A stretch of 64,000 nucleotides of DNA from Paracoccus seriniphilus (GCF_028553745.1 NZ_CP067129.1:912501-976500), one strand, 5' to 3'. Shown: positions 17,555 to 26,825, numbered from the stretch's first letter. A program made the numbers and translations. The notes: a model not told the origin generated them from the letters alone.

Positions 17555-17624
17555 GCGGCGTAAACATGCCCGGTTGCTGCCCGACCGACCCTGGTGAACG
17601 GGCCCGAAAGTTCAAGGATTACCC

Positions 17625-18029
17625 ATGCGCTTCATTCGACTCTTGTTTCTGGTGCTTCTGGCCATCATCCTGGTTGCCGTGGCGCTTGCCAACCGTGGCC
17701 TGGTAACCCTGTCCGCCTTTCCGGCGAATCTGGGACAATATCTGGGCGGGCAATGGTCGATCAATCTGCCGCTCTTCCTGGTGATTTTCGTGGCCTTTGC
17801 ATTGGGGATGCTGGCGGGGCTCGTCTGGGAATATCTGCGCGAAGCTCACATCCGCCGCGAAGCCCGTCGCCGCAGCGCCCAGATCGCGCGCCTCGAAGGC
17901 GAGGTCGGCCATCTGCGTGACCGCCACGCCGCTCCGCGCGATGACGTTCTGGCGATTCTGGATCAGCCCAAACCGGCCAAGGGCGAAAGCAAGCCCGCGA
18001 CGGGTGCCAATCTCCCCGCGCCGCGCTGA
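17625..18029 (+). CDS. LapA-domain (DUF1049) inner-membrane protein
   Basis: A 134-residue membrane protein with two hydrophobic helices (about 4-23 and 46-68), the second followed by a basic, heptad-like helix (about 70-105: [15 protein letters not shown]), and a low-complexity Lys/Pro/Ala tail. This is the LapA/DUF1049 layout; in E. coli LapA works with LapB in controlling lipopolysaccharide synthesis. No lapB is adjacent, so only the family is claimed. The trpF start follows eight bases later, suggesting shared transcription. Confidence 0.8.
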   Translation: MRFIRLLFLVLLAIILVAVALANRGLVTLSAFPANLGQYLGGQWSINLPLFLVIFVAFALGMLAGLVWEYLREAHIRREARRRSAQIARLEGEVGHLRDRHAAPRDDVLAILDQPKPAKGESKPATGANLPAPR

Positions 18030-18037
18030 GGTCGATC

Positions 18038-18670
18038 GTGGCACAGGTCAAGATCTGCGGGCTCAGCCAGCCCGAACATGTCGCTGCGGCGGTCGATGCC
18101 GGCGCGCGCTACGTCGGCTTTGTCTTCTTCCCGAAATCGCCGCGGGCGGTCTCTGCCGAACGGGCGCGCAGTCTTGGACAGGCCGTGCCCCCGGGCGTCG
18201 CGCAAGTCGGTCTTTTCGTGAACCCCGATGATGCGCAGCTGCAAGACACGCTTGAAATCGTCCCGCTGGATCTGATTCAGCTGCATGGTTCGGAAAGCCC
18301 CGAGCGGGTCGCGGAAATCAAGGCAAGAACCGGATTGCCGGTCATGAAGGCGGTCGGCATTTCCGACGCTGCTGACCTGCCTGCGCTGACCGATTACGGG
18401 CTGGTGGCCGATATGCTGCTGGTCGATGCCAAGGCGCCCCGGGATGCGGTCTTGCCCGGTGGCAACGGGCTTGCCTTTGACTGGCGCCTGCTGGTGGGCC
18501 GGACGTGGCTGCGCCCCTGGCTGCTGGCGGGGGGGCTGACTCCGGATAATGTGGCCGAAGCCATCCGCCTGACGGGTGCTCGCGGCGTCGATGTCAGTTC
18601 GGGCGTTGAATCCGCGCCGGGCGTCAAGGACGGCACGCTGATCCGGAACTTCATCAAGGCGGCAGGCTGA
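18038..18670 (+). CDS. trpF: Phosphoribosylanthranilate isomerase TrpF
   Basis: Third step of tryptophan synthesis: Amadori rearrangement of phosphoribosylanthranilate to CdRP. The 210-residue beta/alpha barrel starts [11 protein letters not shown], which carries the catalytic cysteine (C7), and has the [17 protein letters not shown] segment, the LIQLHGSE strand, the catalytic aspartate in LLVDAKA, and the phosphate-binding [10 protein letters not shown] and GVDVSSGVE loops. The start is GTG at 18038. Together with trpB 500 bases on it forms a tryptophan cluster; trpA is not in the window. Confidence 0.96.
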   Translation: MAQVKICGLSQPEHVAAAVDAGARYVGFVFFPKSPRAVSAERARSLGQAVPPGVAQVGLFVNPDDAQLQDTLEIVPLDLIQLHGSESPERVAEIKARTGLPVMKAVGISDAADLPALTDYGLVADMLLVDAKAPRDAVLPGGNGLAFDWRLLVGRTWLRPWLLAGGLTPDNVAEAIRLTGARGVDVSSGVESAPGVKDGTLIRNFIKAAG

Positions 18671-18673
18671 GCC

Positions 18674-19165
18674 GTGCGACATGCTGCGGACAGGCCGGTG
18701 TTTCGCCACGCAACGCATCGCGATGTCTCGACTGTCGTCGCCTTGCTTTCCGACGACATGCTGGGCAAGGCCCGCGAAAACGCGCAACCCTCCCGTTATC
18801 TCGCCGCATTCGAGCAAATGCAGCAAGAGGGAAACAACCACCTGATCGTGGGCGAGGTCGCGCAGCGAATCATCGCCTGCTATCAGATCATCTTCATTTC
18901 GGGGCTCTCGCTGTCGGGCGCGCGTCGCGCCGAACTTGAAGGGGTGCGCGTCGCGGCCGATCTGCGCGGACAGGGTCTGGGACAGGCCTTGCTCGCCGAT
19001 GCCGAGGCCCGTGCCAGCGCGGCGGGTTGCAGCCTGCTGCAATTCACGACAAACAAGGCGCGCAAGGATGCCCATCGCTTCTACGAGCGACTGGGCTTCA
19101 CGCCCAGCCATATCGGCTATAAGAAATTCATCCGGGCTTCTTCTTCGCCCAAATACCCCTCTTAA
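18674..19165 (+). CDS. GNAT-family N-acetyltransferase
   Basis: A 163-residue GNAT protein. The acetyl-CoA site is [22 protein letters not shown] (R/Q-x-x-G-x-G/A motif, about 95-115), followed by [24 protein letters not shown], the usual C-terminal signature. The start is GTG at 18674, three bases after the trpF stop. It is wedged between trpF and trpB, so it is very likely cotranscribed with them. The substrate is unknown; a tryptophan-related role is possible but has no direct support. Confidence 0.85.
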   Translation: MRHAADRPVFRHATHRDVSTVVALLSDDMLGKARENAQPSRYLAAFEQMQQEGNNHLIVGEVAQRIIACYQIIFISGLSLSGARRAELEGVRVAADLRGQGLGQALLADAEARASAAGCSLLQFTTNKARKDAHRFYERLGFTPSHIGYKKFIRASSSPKYPS

Positions 19166-19182
19166 CCGCGAAAGCAGATACC

Positions 19183-20409
19183 ATGGCCGATGATCTGGTG
19201 AACAGCTTCAAGAACGGGCCCGACGATCAGGGCCGCTTTGGCATTTATGGCGGGCGATTCGTCAGCGAAACCCTGATGCCGCTGATTCTCGATCTCGAAG
19301 CCGAATATGAACGCGCCAAGACCGATGATGCCTTCTGGGCCGAAATGGACGACCTGTGGAAACACTATGTCGGCCGTCCCAGCCCGATGTATTTCGCAGA
19401 ACGCCTGACCGATCACCTGGGCGGGGCAAAGATCTATCTCAAGCGTGACGAGCTGAACCACACTGGCGCACATAAGATCAACAATGTACTGGGCCAGATC
19501 CTGCTGGCGCGGCGCATGGGCAAGACCCGCATCATCGCCGAAACGGGCGCGGGGCAGCATGGCGTGGCCACGGCCACCGTCTGCGCGCGCTTCGGGCTGA
19601 AATGCGTGGTCTATATGGGAGCTCATGATGTCGAACGGCAGGCTCCCAATGTCTTCCGCATGCGCCTGCTGGGCGCCGAAGTCGTGCCGGTGACCTCGGG
19701 GCGGGGCACGCTGAAGGATGCCATGAATGACGCCCTGCGCGACTGGGTGACCAATGTGCGCGACACATTCTACTGCATCGGAACGGTTGCCGGGCCCCAT
19801 CCCTATCCGGCCATGGTGCGTGATTTCCAGTCGATCATCGGCAAGGAAGCCAGGGAACAGATCCTTGAACGCGAAGGGCGTCTGCCCGACACGCTGATCG
19901 CGGCCATCGGCGGTGGGTCCAACGCCATGGGTCTGTTCTTCCCCTTTCTTGATGACGAATCCGTCCGCATCATCGGCGTCGAGGCCGGTGGCAAGGGCGT
20001 GAATGACAAGATGGAGCATTGCGCCAGCCTGTCGGGCGGTCGTGCCGGCGTCCTGCATGGCAATCGGACCTATCTTCTGCAGGACGAAGAGGGGCAGATT
20101 CTCGAGGGCCATTCGATCAGTGCCGGTCTCGACTATCCGGGGATCGGGCCGGAGCATGCCTGGCTGAATGATATCGGACGTGCGGAATATGTCAGCATCA
20201 CCGATAGCGAGGCCCTGGAAGCCTTCCAGCTTTGCTGCGCGACCGAGGGCATCATTCCGGCGCTGGAACCCAGCCACGCCCTGGCCCATGTCATGAAGAT
20301 CGCGCCCGAATTGCCGGCCGATCATCTGATCGTGATGAATATGTGCGGTCGCGGCGACAAGGATATCTTCACCGTCGCCAAGCATCTGGGCTTTGACATC
20401 CAGACCTGA
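19183..20409 (+). CDS. trpB: Tryptophan synthase beta subunit TrpB
   Basis: Joins indole and serine to make tryptophan with PLP. The 408-residue product has the PLP lysine K98 in HTGAHKINN, the GAGQHG segment that follows ([13 protein letters not shown]), and the phosphate-binding GGGSNAMG near 244. The C-terminal [20 protein letters not shown] is characteristic. The start ATG at 19183 lies 17 bases after the GNAT gene. TrpA is expected elsewhere. A long hairpin without a T-run sits just past the stop. Confidence 0.97.
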   Translation: MADDLVNSFKNGPDDQGRFGIYGGRFVSETLMPLILDLEAEYERAKTDDAFWAEMDDLWKHYVGRPSPMYFAERLTDHLGGAKIYLKRDELNHTGAHKINNVLGQILLARRMGKTRIIAETGAGQHGVATATVCARFGLKCVVYMGAHDVERQAPNVFRMRLLGAEVVPVTSGRGTLKDAMNDALRDWVTNVRDTFYCIGTVAGPHPYPAMVRDFQSIIGKEAREQILEREGRLPDTLIAAIGGGSNAMGLFFPFLDDESVRIIGVEAGGKGVNDKMEHCASLSGGRAGVLHGNRTYLLQDEEGQILEGHSISAGLDYPGIGPEHAWLNDIGRAEYVSITDSEALEAFQLCCATEGIIPALEPSHALAHVMKIAPELPADHLIVMNMCGRGDKDIFTVAKHLGFDIQT

Positions 20410-20425
20410 GCCATTTCTTTGGCAT

Positions 20426-20453
20426 CGTTGCCGTGGCGAAAGTCATGGCAACG
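20426..20453. terminator. Hairpin between convergent trpB and DUF2237 genes
   Basis: An 11-pair stem (CGTTGCC...GGCAACG extended inward with two G-U pairs) closes a six-base loop 16 bases past the trpB stop. Neither strand carries a T-run after it, so it is at best a weak or Rho-assisted terminator, or an mRNA 3'-end stabiliser. Confidence 0.35.
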
Positions 20454-20465
20454 GTCCGCCACAGG

Positions 20466-20843
20466 TCAGGGCAATGGCGATTGCGCCGCATGGGCCTGAA
20501 GCAGTTCGAGCGGCACGACGGAGAGCGCGCCGATATGTGTTGCCTCCAGCACGACCTGGGGCGCGGCATATTCCTGTGCGGCCTGCAGGAAGCGCGCGGC
20601 GCACAAACACCAGCGATCGCCGGGTTTCAGGCCCGGAAAGTTGAACTCGGGGCGGGGCTGGGTCAGGTCATTGCCCAGATAGGCCGACATGGCCAGGAAC
20701 TCGGCCGTGGTGATCACGCAGACCGTATGGCTGCCCCGGTCCTGCGGTCCGGTATCGCAGCAACCATTCCGATAGAACCCTGTCAGCGGATCCATCGAAC
20801 AGGGTTCAAGCGGGCCTCCAAGCACGTTCAGGGATGGTTCCAT
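20466..20843 (-). CDS. DUF2237 family protein
   Basis: A 125-residue soluble protein of the DUF2237 family. Its Cys/Gly-rich motifs are NVLGGPLEPCSMDPLTGFYRNGCC near the start, GSHTVCVI, and FPGLKPGDRWCLCAARFLQA in the middle. The spacing of the cysteines suggests a metal or structural role, but the function is unknown. It is the last gene of a minus-strand set with DUF2332 and pth, with a 27-base gap behind DUF2332. Confidence 0.85.
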   Translation of the reverse strand: MEPSLNVLGGPLEPCSMDPLTGFYRNGCCDTGPQDRGSHTVCVITTAEFLAMSAYLGNDLTQPRPEFNFPGLKPGDRWCLCAARFLQAAQEYAAPQVVLEATHIGALSVVPLELLQAHAAQSPLP

Positions 20844-20870
20844 GTTTTTGCCTCATGCCTTTGCTCAAGG

Positions 20871-21923
20871 CTAACCCTGCCGGGCGGTCAGGCCAAGCCC
20901 CTGGCTCGGGGTCGGGCACCATTTGATCCATCTGCCGTGAAAATCCGCGCGTCCCAGGGCCCATTCCCGCTGGCGTCCGTCCCACAGGCGCAGGGTCAGC
21001 GCCGCGCCATCGCCAATCCCGTCGCGCTCCATCGAAACATGGGCCAGCACCCTGTCCGGTCCGGTGCTTTCCGCGGCATGGGTCAGGGCCGCTTCGCATC
21101 GCGCCAATGTGTCACGCGGGAAATATTGTGCCGCCACAGTGTGATAGACCAGTGTCACATGGCCCTGTTCCAGATGCGCAAGCTGATTTTCCAGCCATGG
21201 CCCGGCATCTCCGGCAGTGACCCTGGGGCGATGTTCCCGGGCCATGTCCAGTGCCGCTTTCAGCCGTGCCAGACGCTGATCCTGATCTGCCCAGCAAAAG
21301 GCCATGAGGCGCAACCGGTCCTGCAGGGGATCGACGGGACGCAGATCGACCCCTTCGGCCGTCACGACCTGAAAGGGCGTGCGGGGAATCTCACCCTGCC
21401 ATTCGGGGGCAAGCTGCAGCGCCGCGTCGGGGTCGTCACCCAACAGGCTGTAGCGGGCGAAATTCAGGTTCAGCCCCGCCGAGGCACCCAGTTCCAGTGC
21501 GCGAATCGGCAGATTGATCTGCCCGGCCAGAAAGCGCGCCGCCGCAATGATCGCCGCCGAGCGTGCGACCTCATTGGTCTGGGGCGGGCTGTTCAGCCAG
21601 TTCAGGATGAAATCGCCATGCCGGTCCAGGGCATCCAGCACAAGCTGCCGGTCCATCCGCCGCTGCTGATACATCCGGCCAAGCGCGTCATCTGCCCCGG
21701 TCAGCACCAGCGCATGCAGCGCGCCTGTCAGGCGCAAAGGCACCGAATCGGCCCCAGACGAGGGATCGCCCTGCCAGCCCAGGACCGCCTTGCTGACAGG
21801 GTTTTCGCAGTTTCCCAGCGCATCGGCCAGATAATCACAGAGTTCCGCCGTAAAGGGAGATCCAAGTGTCCGGCAGGAATTGGCTTGATCGCGAAAGGCC
21901 GCAATGACGCGCCGGGCGCTCAT
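20871..21923 (-). CDS. DUF2332 family protein
   Basis: A 350-residue protein of the DUF2332 family, with AFRDQANSCRTLGSPFTAELCDYLADAL at the N-terminus and LELGASAGLNLNFARY near residue 145, a Rossmann-like glycine motif resembling methyltransferase motif I. The family is uncharacterised; a SAM-binding role is only suggested by that motif. The start codon overlaps the stop of pth by four bases, so the two are probably co-translated. Confidence 0.8.
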   Translation of the reverse strand: MSARRVIAAFRDQANSCRTLGSPFTAELCDYLADALGNCENPVSKAVLGWQGDPSSGADSVPLRLTGALHALVLTGADDALGRMYQQRRMDRQLVLDALDRHGDFILNWLNSPPQTNEVARSAAIIAAARFLAGQINLPIRALELGASAGLNLNFARYSLLGDDPDAALQLAPEWQGEIPRTPFQVVTAEGVDLRPVDPLQDRLRLMAFCWADQDQRLARLKAALDMAREHRPRVTAGDAGPWLENQLAHLEQGHVTLVYHTVAAQYFPRDTLARCEAALTHAAESTGPDRVLAHVSMERDGIGDGAALTLRLWDGRQREWALGRADFHGRWIKWCPTPSQGLGLTARQG

Positions 21924-22633
21924 TTGAAACGATCCGTCAGGGCGCGCAGCCGGTCCGTGAAGGATGCTGGTTCAGCGGGGGCGGCCGGTGTTGGCTGGCT
22001 TGCCTTGGCGGGCTTCTTCGGCTCGGGGGGCAGGCGCTTGCCGGCGGAACCGCCACCACTGCGTGGCGGGGCGACACGGGCAGCCACGGCGTTCTGAAAG
22101 CGTCCGGTATCACCCTCGGCCAGATGTGCGGCACCGTCCGAAATGCCGCGCAGCAGATCGTCCAGCCAGTCCTGATCGGCCTTGGCGAAATCTGCCAGCA
22201 CATAGGATGCCACCCTGTCCTTGTGCCCCGGATGCCCGATCCCCAGACGCACGCGCCCGTAATCTGCACCGATATGTTGGTGAATCGAGCGCAGGCCGTT
22301 ATGTCCGGCATGGCCACCGCCCATCTTGTACCGGCATTTTCCCGGTGCGAGGTCCAGCTCGTCATGTAGCACGATCACATCGGCGGGATCCAGCTTCAGA
22401 TAGCGCATCGCCTCGCCCACGGATTGTCCCGAAAGGTTCATGAAGGTTTGCGGTTTCAGCAGCGCGACACGCGCATTTCCCAGCCTGCCTTCGATCAAAT
22501 GGCCCTGAAACCGTGATTTCCACGGACCAAGTCCGGCATCCGAGGCGATGCGGTCCAGCGCCATGAAGCCGATATTGTGCCGGTTCCCGGCGTATTTCGA
22601 CCCCGGATTTCCCAGCCCCACAATCAGTTTCAT
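21920..22633 (-). CDS. pth: Peptidyl-tRNA hydrolase Pth with extended C-terminus
   Basis: Releases tRNA from peptidyl-tRNAs dropped by ribosomes. The product has 237 residues, about 40 more than the roughly 195 of most bacterial Pth. The enzyme core is complete: MKLIVGLGNPGSKYAGNRHNIGF with the catalytic histidine H19, the TFMNLSGQSVGEA segment, and GGGHAGHNGLRS. From about residue 188 a Pro/Lys/Ala-rich tail follows, ending in a short amphipathic stretch. Divergent from clpP. rplY, the usual upstream partner in this group, is not here. Confidence 0.95.
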   Translation of the reverse strand: MKLIVGLGNPGSKYAGNRHNIGFMALDRIASDAGLGPWKSRFQGHLIEGRLGNARVALLKPQTFMNLSGQSVGEAMRYLKLDPADVIVLHDELDLAPGKCRYKMGGGHAGHNGLRSIHQHIGADYGRVRLGIGHPGHKDRVASYVLADFAKADQDWLDDLLRGISDGAAHLAEGDTGRFQNAVAARVAPPRSGGGSAGKRLPPEPKKPAKASQPTPAAPAEPASFTDRLRALTDRFK

Positions 22634-22800
22634 CGCCGTCTCCTGCGTTACGTCATCGGATCGGGATCAGCCGAATTTCGTTCCATCCCTTGCGGCGGAC
22701 CTTGCCGGTTACTAAGACTCTGTCAAGGTTTCGCGGCTAAGACAGGGTTTCAAGCCCGGACGAATCGCGGGGACAGGGAAAACACAGGCAAGGACAGAAG

Positions 22801-23433
22801 ATGAGCGATCCGGCAGAATTCTACATGAACACCCTCGTTCCCATGGTGGTCGAACAGACCTCTCGGGGTGAACGGGCCTATGACATCTTCTCGCGCCTGC
22901 TCAAGGAGCGGATCATTTTCGTGTCGGGACCCGTCCATGACGGCATGTCCACGCTGATCTGCGCGCAGTTGCTGTTTCTCGAGGCTGAAAATCCCAACAA
23001 GGATATCAGCATGTATATCAACAGCCCGGGCGGTGTCGTGACCTCGGGGCTGTCGATCTATGACACCATGCAATACATCCGGCCGCGCGTTTCGACGCTG
23101 GTGGTCGGGCAGGCGGCCTCGATGGGGTCGCTGCTGCTGGCAGCGGGTGAGCCGGGGCTGCGCTACTCGCTGCCCAACAGCCGCGTCATGGTGCACCAGC
23201 CCTCGGGCGGCTATCAGGGGCAGGCGACCGATATCCTGATCCATGCGCGGGAAACCGAGAAGCTGAAGCGGCGCCTGAACGAAATCTACGTGGCCCATAC
23301 CGGGAAATCTCTGGAAGAGGTCGAAGAGGCGCTGGAGCGGGATCGCTTCATGTCGCCGGTCGAGGCAAAGGAATGGGGCCTGATCGACGAGGTTGTCGAA
23401 CCTCGTGGCAAGGCCGAGCCCGAAAAGAAATAG
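22801..23433 (+). CDS. clpP: ATP-dependent Clp protease proteolytic subunit ClpP
   Basis: Serine peptidase that forms the double-ring degradation chamber served by ClpX or ClpA. The 210-residue product has the catalytic triad S107 (GQAASMGS), H132 (VMVHQPSGG) and D181 (ERDRFMS). Its start is ATG at 22801 after AAGGACAGAAG. clpX follows 160 bases downstream on the same strand, the usual clpP-clpX pairing. The gap between them holds a perfect palindrome and a long imperfect hairpin. Confidence 0.97.
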   Translation: MSDPAEFYMNTLVPMVVEQTSRGERAYDIFSRLLKERIIFVSGPVHDGMSTLICAQLLFLEAENPNKDISMYINSPGGVVTSGLSIYDTMQYIRPRVSTLVVGQAASMGSLLLAAGEPGLRYSLPNSRVMVHQPSGGYQGQATDILIHARETEKLKRRLNEIYVAHTGKSLEEVEEALERDRFMSPVEAKEWGLIDEVVEPRGKAEPEKK

Positions 23434-23448
23434 GCCGGTTGGGGATTG

Positions 23449-23464
23449 TGACCCGCGCGGGTCA
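23449..23464. repeat. Perfect 16-bp palindrome between clpP and clpX
   Basis: TGACCCGCGCGGGTCA reads the same on both strands and lies 15 bases past the clpP stop. A second hairpin, CAGCAC-A-GGCC-GTCT-GGCC-GTGCTG, follows at 23489-23513. Neither has a T-run, so these may moderate readthrough into clpX or be a protein-binding site. Confidence 0.4.
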
Positions 23465-23593
23465 TCCTTAACATGGTATGAAACGTTCAGCACAGGCCGT
23501 CTGGCCGTGCTGACATGATCAAGAGGCGGCGCGGGACGATCCCCGTGGCGCCCGCCATTCCCGAAAGAATGGTGGCAAGTAAGGAAGTGGACG

Positions 23594-24859
23594 ATGGCGA
23601 ACCAGTCCGGCGGTGACAGCAAGAACACGCTCTACTGCAGCTTCTGCGGCAAGAGCCAGCATGAAGTCCGCAAGTTGATTGCGGGACCGACCGTGTTCAT
23701 TTGCGACGAATGCGTCGAACTGTGCATGGACATTATCCGCGAGGAAACCAAATCGACCGGACTGAAGTCGGGCGAGGGGGTTCCGACGCCCAAAGAGATC
23801 TGCGGCGTTCTGGATGATTACGTGATCGGGCAGGAACACGCCAAGCGTGTCTTGTCGGTGGCCGTGCACAATCACTACAAACGGCTGAACCATGGGTCCA
23901 AATCGGACATCGAACTGGCCAAGTCCAACATCCTGCTGATCGGCCCGACCGGTTGCGGCAAGACCTTGTTGGCCCAGACCCTTGCGCGGATTCTGGACGT
24001 GCCCTTCACGATGGCCGATGCGACGACGCTGACCGAGGCCGGCTATGTCGGGGAAGATGTCGAGAACATCATTCTGAAGCTGCTGCAGGCCAGCGAATAC
24101 AACGTTGAACGCGCCCAACGCGGCATTGTCTATATCGATGAAGTCGACAAGATCACCCGCAAGTCGGACAATCCTTCGATCACCCGCGACGTGTCGGGCG
24201 AAGGGGTGCAGCAGGCGCTGCTGAAGATCATGGAGGGCACCGTGGCCAGCGTGCCTCCGCAGGGCGGTCGCAAACATCCCCAGCAGGAATTCCTGCAGGT
24301 GGACACGACCAACATCCTGTTCATCTGTGGCGGTGCCTTTGCCGGGCTGGAGCGGATCATCTCGCAGCGCAACAAGGGCACGGCCATGGGCTTTGGCGCA
24401 ACGGTCAAGGAACAGGACGATCGTGGCGTGGGCGAATTGTTCAAGGAACTCGAGCCCGAGGATCTGCTGAAGTTCGGTCTGATCCCGGAATTCGTAGGCC
24501 GTCTGCCGGTGATCGCGACCCTGACCGATCTGGACGAAGAAGCGCTGATCATCATCCTGACCAAGCCCAAGAATGCCCTGGTCAAGCAGTATCAGCGCCT
24601 GTTCGATCTGGAGAACGTTCAGCTGACCTTTACCGACGACGCGCTGAGCGCCATCGCCAAACGGGCGATCGAGCGCAAGACAGGCGCGCGCGGGCTGCGC
24701 TCGATCATGGAAGACATCCTTCTGGACACCATGTTCGATCTGCCCGGCATGGAAAGCGTCGAGGAAGTGGTCGTCAACGAGGACGCGGTGGTGAATGCGC
24801 AGGTCAAGCCCCTGCTGATCCACGCCGATCAGAAAAAGGAAAGCGCATCGGCGGGCTGA
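23594..24859 (+). CDS. clpX: ATP-dependent Clp protease ATP-binding subunit ClpX
   Basis: AAA+ unfoldase that feeds substrates to ClpP. The 421-residue product has the N-terminal zinc-binding cysteines C15, C18, C37 and C40, Walker A GPTGCGKT at 117-124, Walker [11 protein letters not shown] near 180, and the ClpP-contacting IGF-type loop ([10 protein letters not shown] sits just after that region). In Caulobacter and its relatives ClpXP controls the cell cycle by degrading CtrA. GGCAAG(TA)AGGAAG precedes the ATG. A clear terminator follows. Confidence 0.97.
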   Translation: MANQSGGDSKNTLYCSFCGKSQHEVRKLIAGPTVFICDECVELCMDIIREETKSTGLKSGEGVPTPKEICGVLDDYVIGQEHAKRVLSVAVHNHYKRLNHGSKSDIELAKSNILLIGPTGCGKTLLAQTLARILDVPFTMADATTLTEAGYVGEDVENIILKLLQASEYNVERAQRGIVYIDEVDKITRKSDNPSITRDVSGEGVQQALLKIMEGTVASVPPQGGRKHPQQEFLQVDTTNILFICGGAFAGLERIISQRNKGTAMGFGATVKEQDDRGVGELFKELEPEDLLKFGLIPEFVGRLPVIATLTDLDEEALIIILTKPKNALVKQYQRLFDLENVQLTFTDDALSAIAKRAIERKTGARGLRSIMEDILLDTMFDLPGMESVEEVVVNEDAVVNAQVKPLLIHADQKKESASAG

Positions 24860-24882
24860 TGCCTGTCCCATGTGGAACGAAG

Positions 24883-24905
24883 CGGGGGCTTTTTGCCCCC
24901 GTTTT
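24883..24905 (+). terminator. Intrinsic terminator of clpX
   Basis: CGGGGGC pairs with GCCCCCG around a TTTTT loop, followed by TTTT at 24902-24905. It lies 23 bases past the clpX stop codon. Confidence 0.88.
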
Positions 24906-25020
24906 CATGTCCGGGCCCCGAATGCGCCCCGGATATGTCCAGACCCGGCCTGCAAAGGCTGGACCTTCGCGGCGCTTTGCGCCATATCTCGGACAAAGCT
25001 GAATGAAGAGGTTGGCGTTC

Positions 25021-25395
25021 ATGTCGTTTCTGCTTCGCGCCCTGACCTGGTGGAACAGCCAGACAATCAACACGCAGTTCTGGACCTGGAGGAACGGCAT
25101 CAAGGTCGGAGAGGATTCCGACGGGAATGTGTTCTACCAGAACAAGGACGGTTCGCGTCGCTGGGTGATCTATAAAGGTGAATCAGAGGCCAGCCGGGTC
25201 AGTCCCGAATGGCATGGCTGGTTGCACCATACCTGGAACGAGCCCCCGACCGAGGTTCCGCTGGCGCACAAGCCCTGGGAAGCGCCGCATGTGCCCAACA
25301 TGACCGGGACCCCGGCGGCCTATCATCCCGATGGATCTCTGTATCGTGCCGAGCCTGTGGCGCGGCGTGATTATGATGCGTGGCAGCCGGAATAA
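25021..25395 (+). CDS. NADH:ubiquinone oxidoreductase accessory subunit, NDUFA12 family
   Basis: A 124-residue protein of the NDUFA12 (B17.2) family, an accessory subunit of complex I shared by alphaproteobacteria and mitochondria. The start [26 protein letters not shown] is typical, and [17 protein letters not shown] and [18 protein letters not shown] segments (here [16 protein letters not shown]) follow. The ATG at 25021 has AAGAGG upstream and is preferred over an ATG at 25003. The main nuo operon is not in the window. The MlaD-like gene begins with no gap. Confidence 0.92.
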   Translation: MSFLLRALTWWNSQTINTQFWTWRNGIKVGEDSDGNVFYQNKDGSRRWVIYKGESEASRVSPEWHGWLHHTWNEPPTEVPLAHKPWEAPHVPNMTGTPAAYHPDGSLYRAEPVARRDYDAWQPE

Positions 25396-25872
25396 ATGTC
25401 TGTTGCTGCCGAGCATCGGGCAGAGCAACGCGCCGAGCTGATTGCCGGTGCCGCCGTTCTTGCCGTTGCCGGTGGCTTTCTGGCCTGGGCGGTAGGTGGT
25501 GATCCTTTCGCGGACAACGGCTACACTCTGACGGCTTCATTTCCCGATGTGGACGGCATCGAGGTCGGCACCGAGGTGCGTCTGGCCGGAGTGCCGCTGG
25601 GGCATGTCAGCGAAGTGCGCCTGAACCGCCAGACCTATATGGCCGATACGGTGCTGACATTGCCCGAAGATGTGGTGCTGCCTGCCGACAGCGCGGCGAT
25701 CATTCAGTCCGATGGCCTGCTGGGCGGCGCCTATATCCAGATCCAGCCCGGGGGCAGCATGGTCAATCTGGCCCCCGGTGACGAGATCGAAGACGTGCAG
25801 GGTGCGGTCAGCCTGATTCAGCTGATGATGAAATTTGTCGACAGTCAGTCATCTGACAGGGGCATGGAATGA
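25396..25872 (+). CDS. MlaD-family (MCE domain) lipid transport protein
   Basis: A 158-residue inner-membrane-anchored periplasmic protein: one helix at about 15-33, then an MCE domain (YTLTASFPDVDGIEVGTEVRLAGVPLGHV) to about 125, with LLGGAYIQIQPGG near its end. MlaD presents phospholipids between the MlaFEDB transporter and the periplasmic carrier. Here no mlaE, mlaF or mlaC gene is next to it; they must lie elsewhere or this is an orphan paralogue. Its stop overlaps the DUF2155 start by four bases. Confidence 0.87.
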   Translation: MSVAAEHRAEQRAELIAGAAVLAVAGGFLAWAVGGDPFADNGYTLTASFPDVDGIEVGTEVRLAGVPLGHVSEVRLNRQTYMADTVLTLPEDVVLPADSAAIIQSDGLLGGAYIQIQPGGSMVNLAPGDEIEDVQGAVSLIQLMMKFVDSQSSDRGME

Positions 25873-26219
25873 TTCGTTCGCTTGCAGTTGCCTTGATCCT
25901 GGCCTTGCCGGCCGCCGCGCAGGATGTGGCACGCGCGCCGGGGGCCCTGCTGCGCGGCCTTGACAAGGTTTCGGGCCGCACCACCGACCTTCCGCTGAAG
26001 GTCGGCGAGGAGGCGCGCCTTGGCCGGCTGCAGGTCCGCCTGGGCGAATGCCGATATCCCGCGGGAAACCCCAGTTCGGATGCTTATGCGCAGCTGACGA
26101 TCACCGATCTGTCCCAGAATGTGACCCTGTTCAGCGGCTGGATGATTGCCAGCTCGCCAGCCTTGTCGGCGCTGGACGATGCCCGCTATGATATCTGGGT
26201 GATTTCCTGCCAGAGCTGA
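25869..26219 (+). CDS. DUF2155 domain-containing periplasmic protein
   Basis: A 116-residue exported protein with a signal peptide (about 1-18, PAAAQ) and the DUF2155 core: LRGLDKVSGRTTDLPLKVGE, LGECRYPAGNPSSDAYA and LFSGWMIASSPALSALDDARYDIWVISC. Two cysteines, in LGEC and ISC, could form a disulfide. Function is unknown. It follows the MlaD-like gene with a four-base overlap, and its 3' end runs 34 bases into the convergent aat gene. Confidence 0.85.
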   Translation: MIRSLAVALILALPAAAQDVARAPGALLRGLDKVSGRTTDLPLKVGEEARLGRLQVRLGECRYPAGNPSSDAYAQLTITDLSQNVTLFSGWMIASSPALSALDDARYDIWVISCQS

Positions 26220-26815
26220 CGGTCGTCAGGCAGATCATGGGCTGTACAATCCGCGCGACGCGCCAATGCCGCCTTCAGCCTGCGATGATATTGTGTGCGG
26301 GTGATTTCGATCCCGCCCATCCGCGCCAGATGGGGCGTCAGGAACTGGGTGTCAAACAGCGTAAAGCCGCAGCGGGCGAGGTGACTGGAAATCCACAACA
26401 GCGCCATCTTGGACCCGTTGCGCCGCGCCGAAACCATCGATTCGCCAAAAAATGCCCCGCCAAGCGTGACACCAAAGATTCCGCCGGCAAATTCGCCATT
26501 CTGGCGAACATCCAGCGCATGGGCGTGACCCGCCTCATGCAGCTCGCGATACAGCCGTTTCAGGGGGGCGTTGATCCATGTCTCGTCGCGATTGGCGCAG
26601 GCCGCCACAGTGGCGTCGAAATCATCATCAAGTCGGGCAGACCAGCCGCCACGGCGCAATTCGCGCAGCAGCGACCGAGAGGCATGGACACCGCCGACGG
26701 GAAGAACCCCTCGCATCGGCGGGTCGAACCAGTAGAGCTGCGGATCCGCGGCGCTCTGAGCCATGGGAAAGACCCCACGCGCATAGCCAGACAGAAGTTG
26801 CGCAGCGGTCAGCAT
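26186..26815 (-). CDS. aat: Leucyl/phenylalanyl-tRNA-protein transferase Aat
   Basis: Adds Leu or Phe to the N-terminus of proteins starting with Arg or Lys, marking them for the ClpAP N-degron route. The 209-residue product from the ATG at 26815 (MLTAAQLLSGYARGVFPMA) contains YWFDPPMRGVLP, ETWINAPLKRLYRELHEAGHAHALDVR, and GGIFGVTLGGAFFGESMVS, all hallmarks of the family. It is the last gene of an accB-accC-aat set, ten bases after accC. The 3' ends of aat and the DUF2155 gene overlap. Confidence 0.96.
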   Translation of the reverse strand: MLTAAQLLSGYARGVFPMAQSAADPQLYWFDPPMRGVLPVGGVHASRSLLRELRRGGWSARLDDDFDATVAACANRDETWINAPLKRLYRELHEAGHAHALDVRQNGEFAGGIFGVTLGGAFFGESMVSARRNGSKMALLWISSHLARCGFTLFDTQFLTPHLARMGGIEITRTQYHRRLKAALARRADCTAHDLPDDRQLWQEITQIS

Positions 26816-26825
26816 GGCGGGCGGC

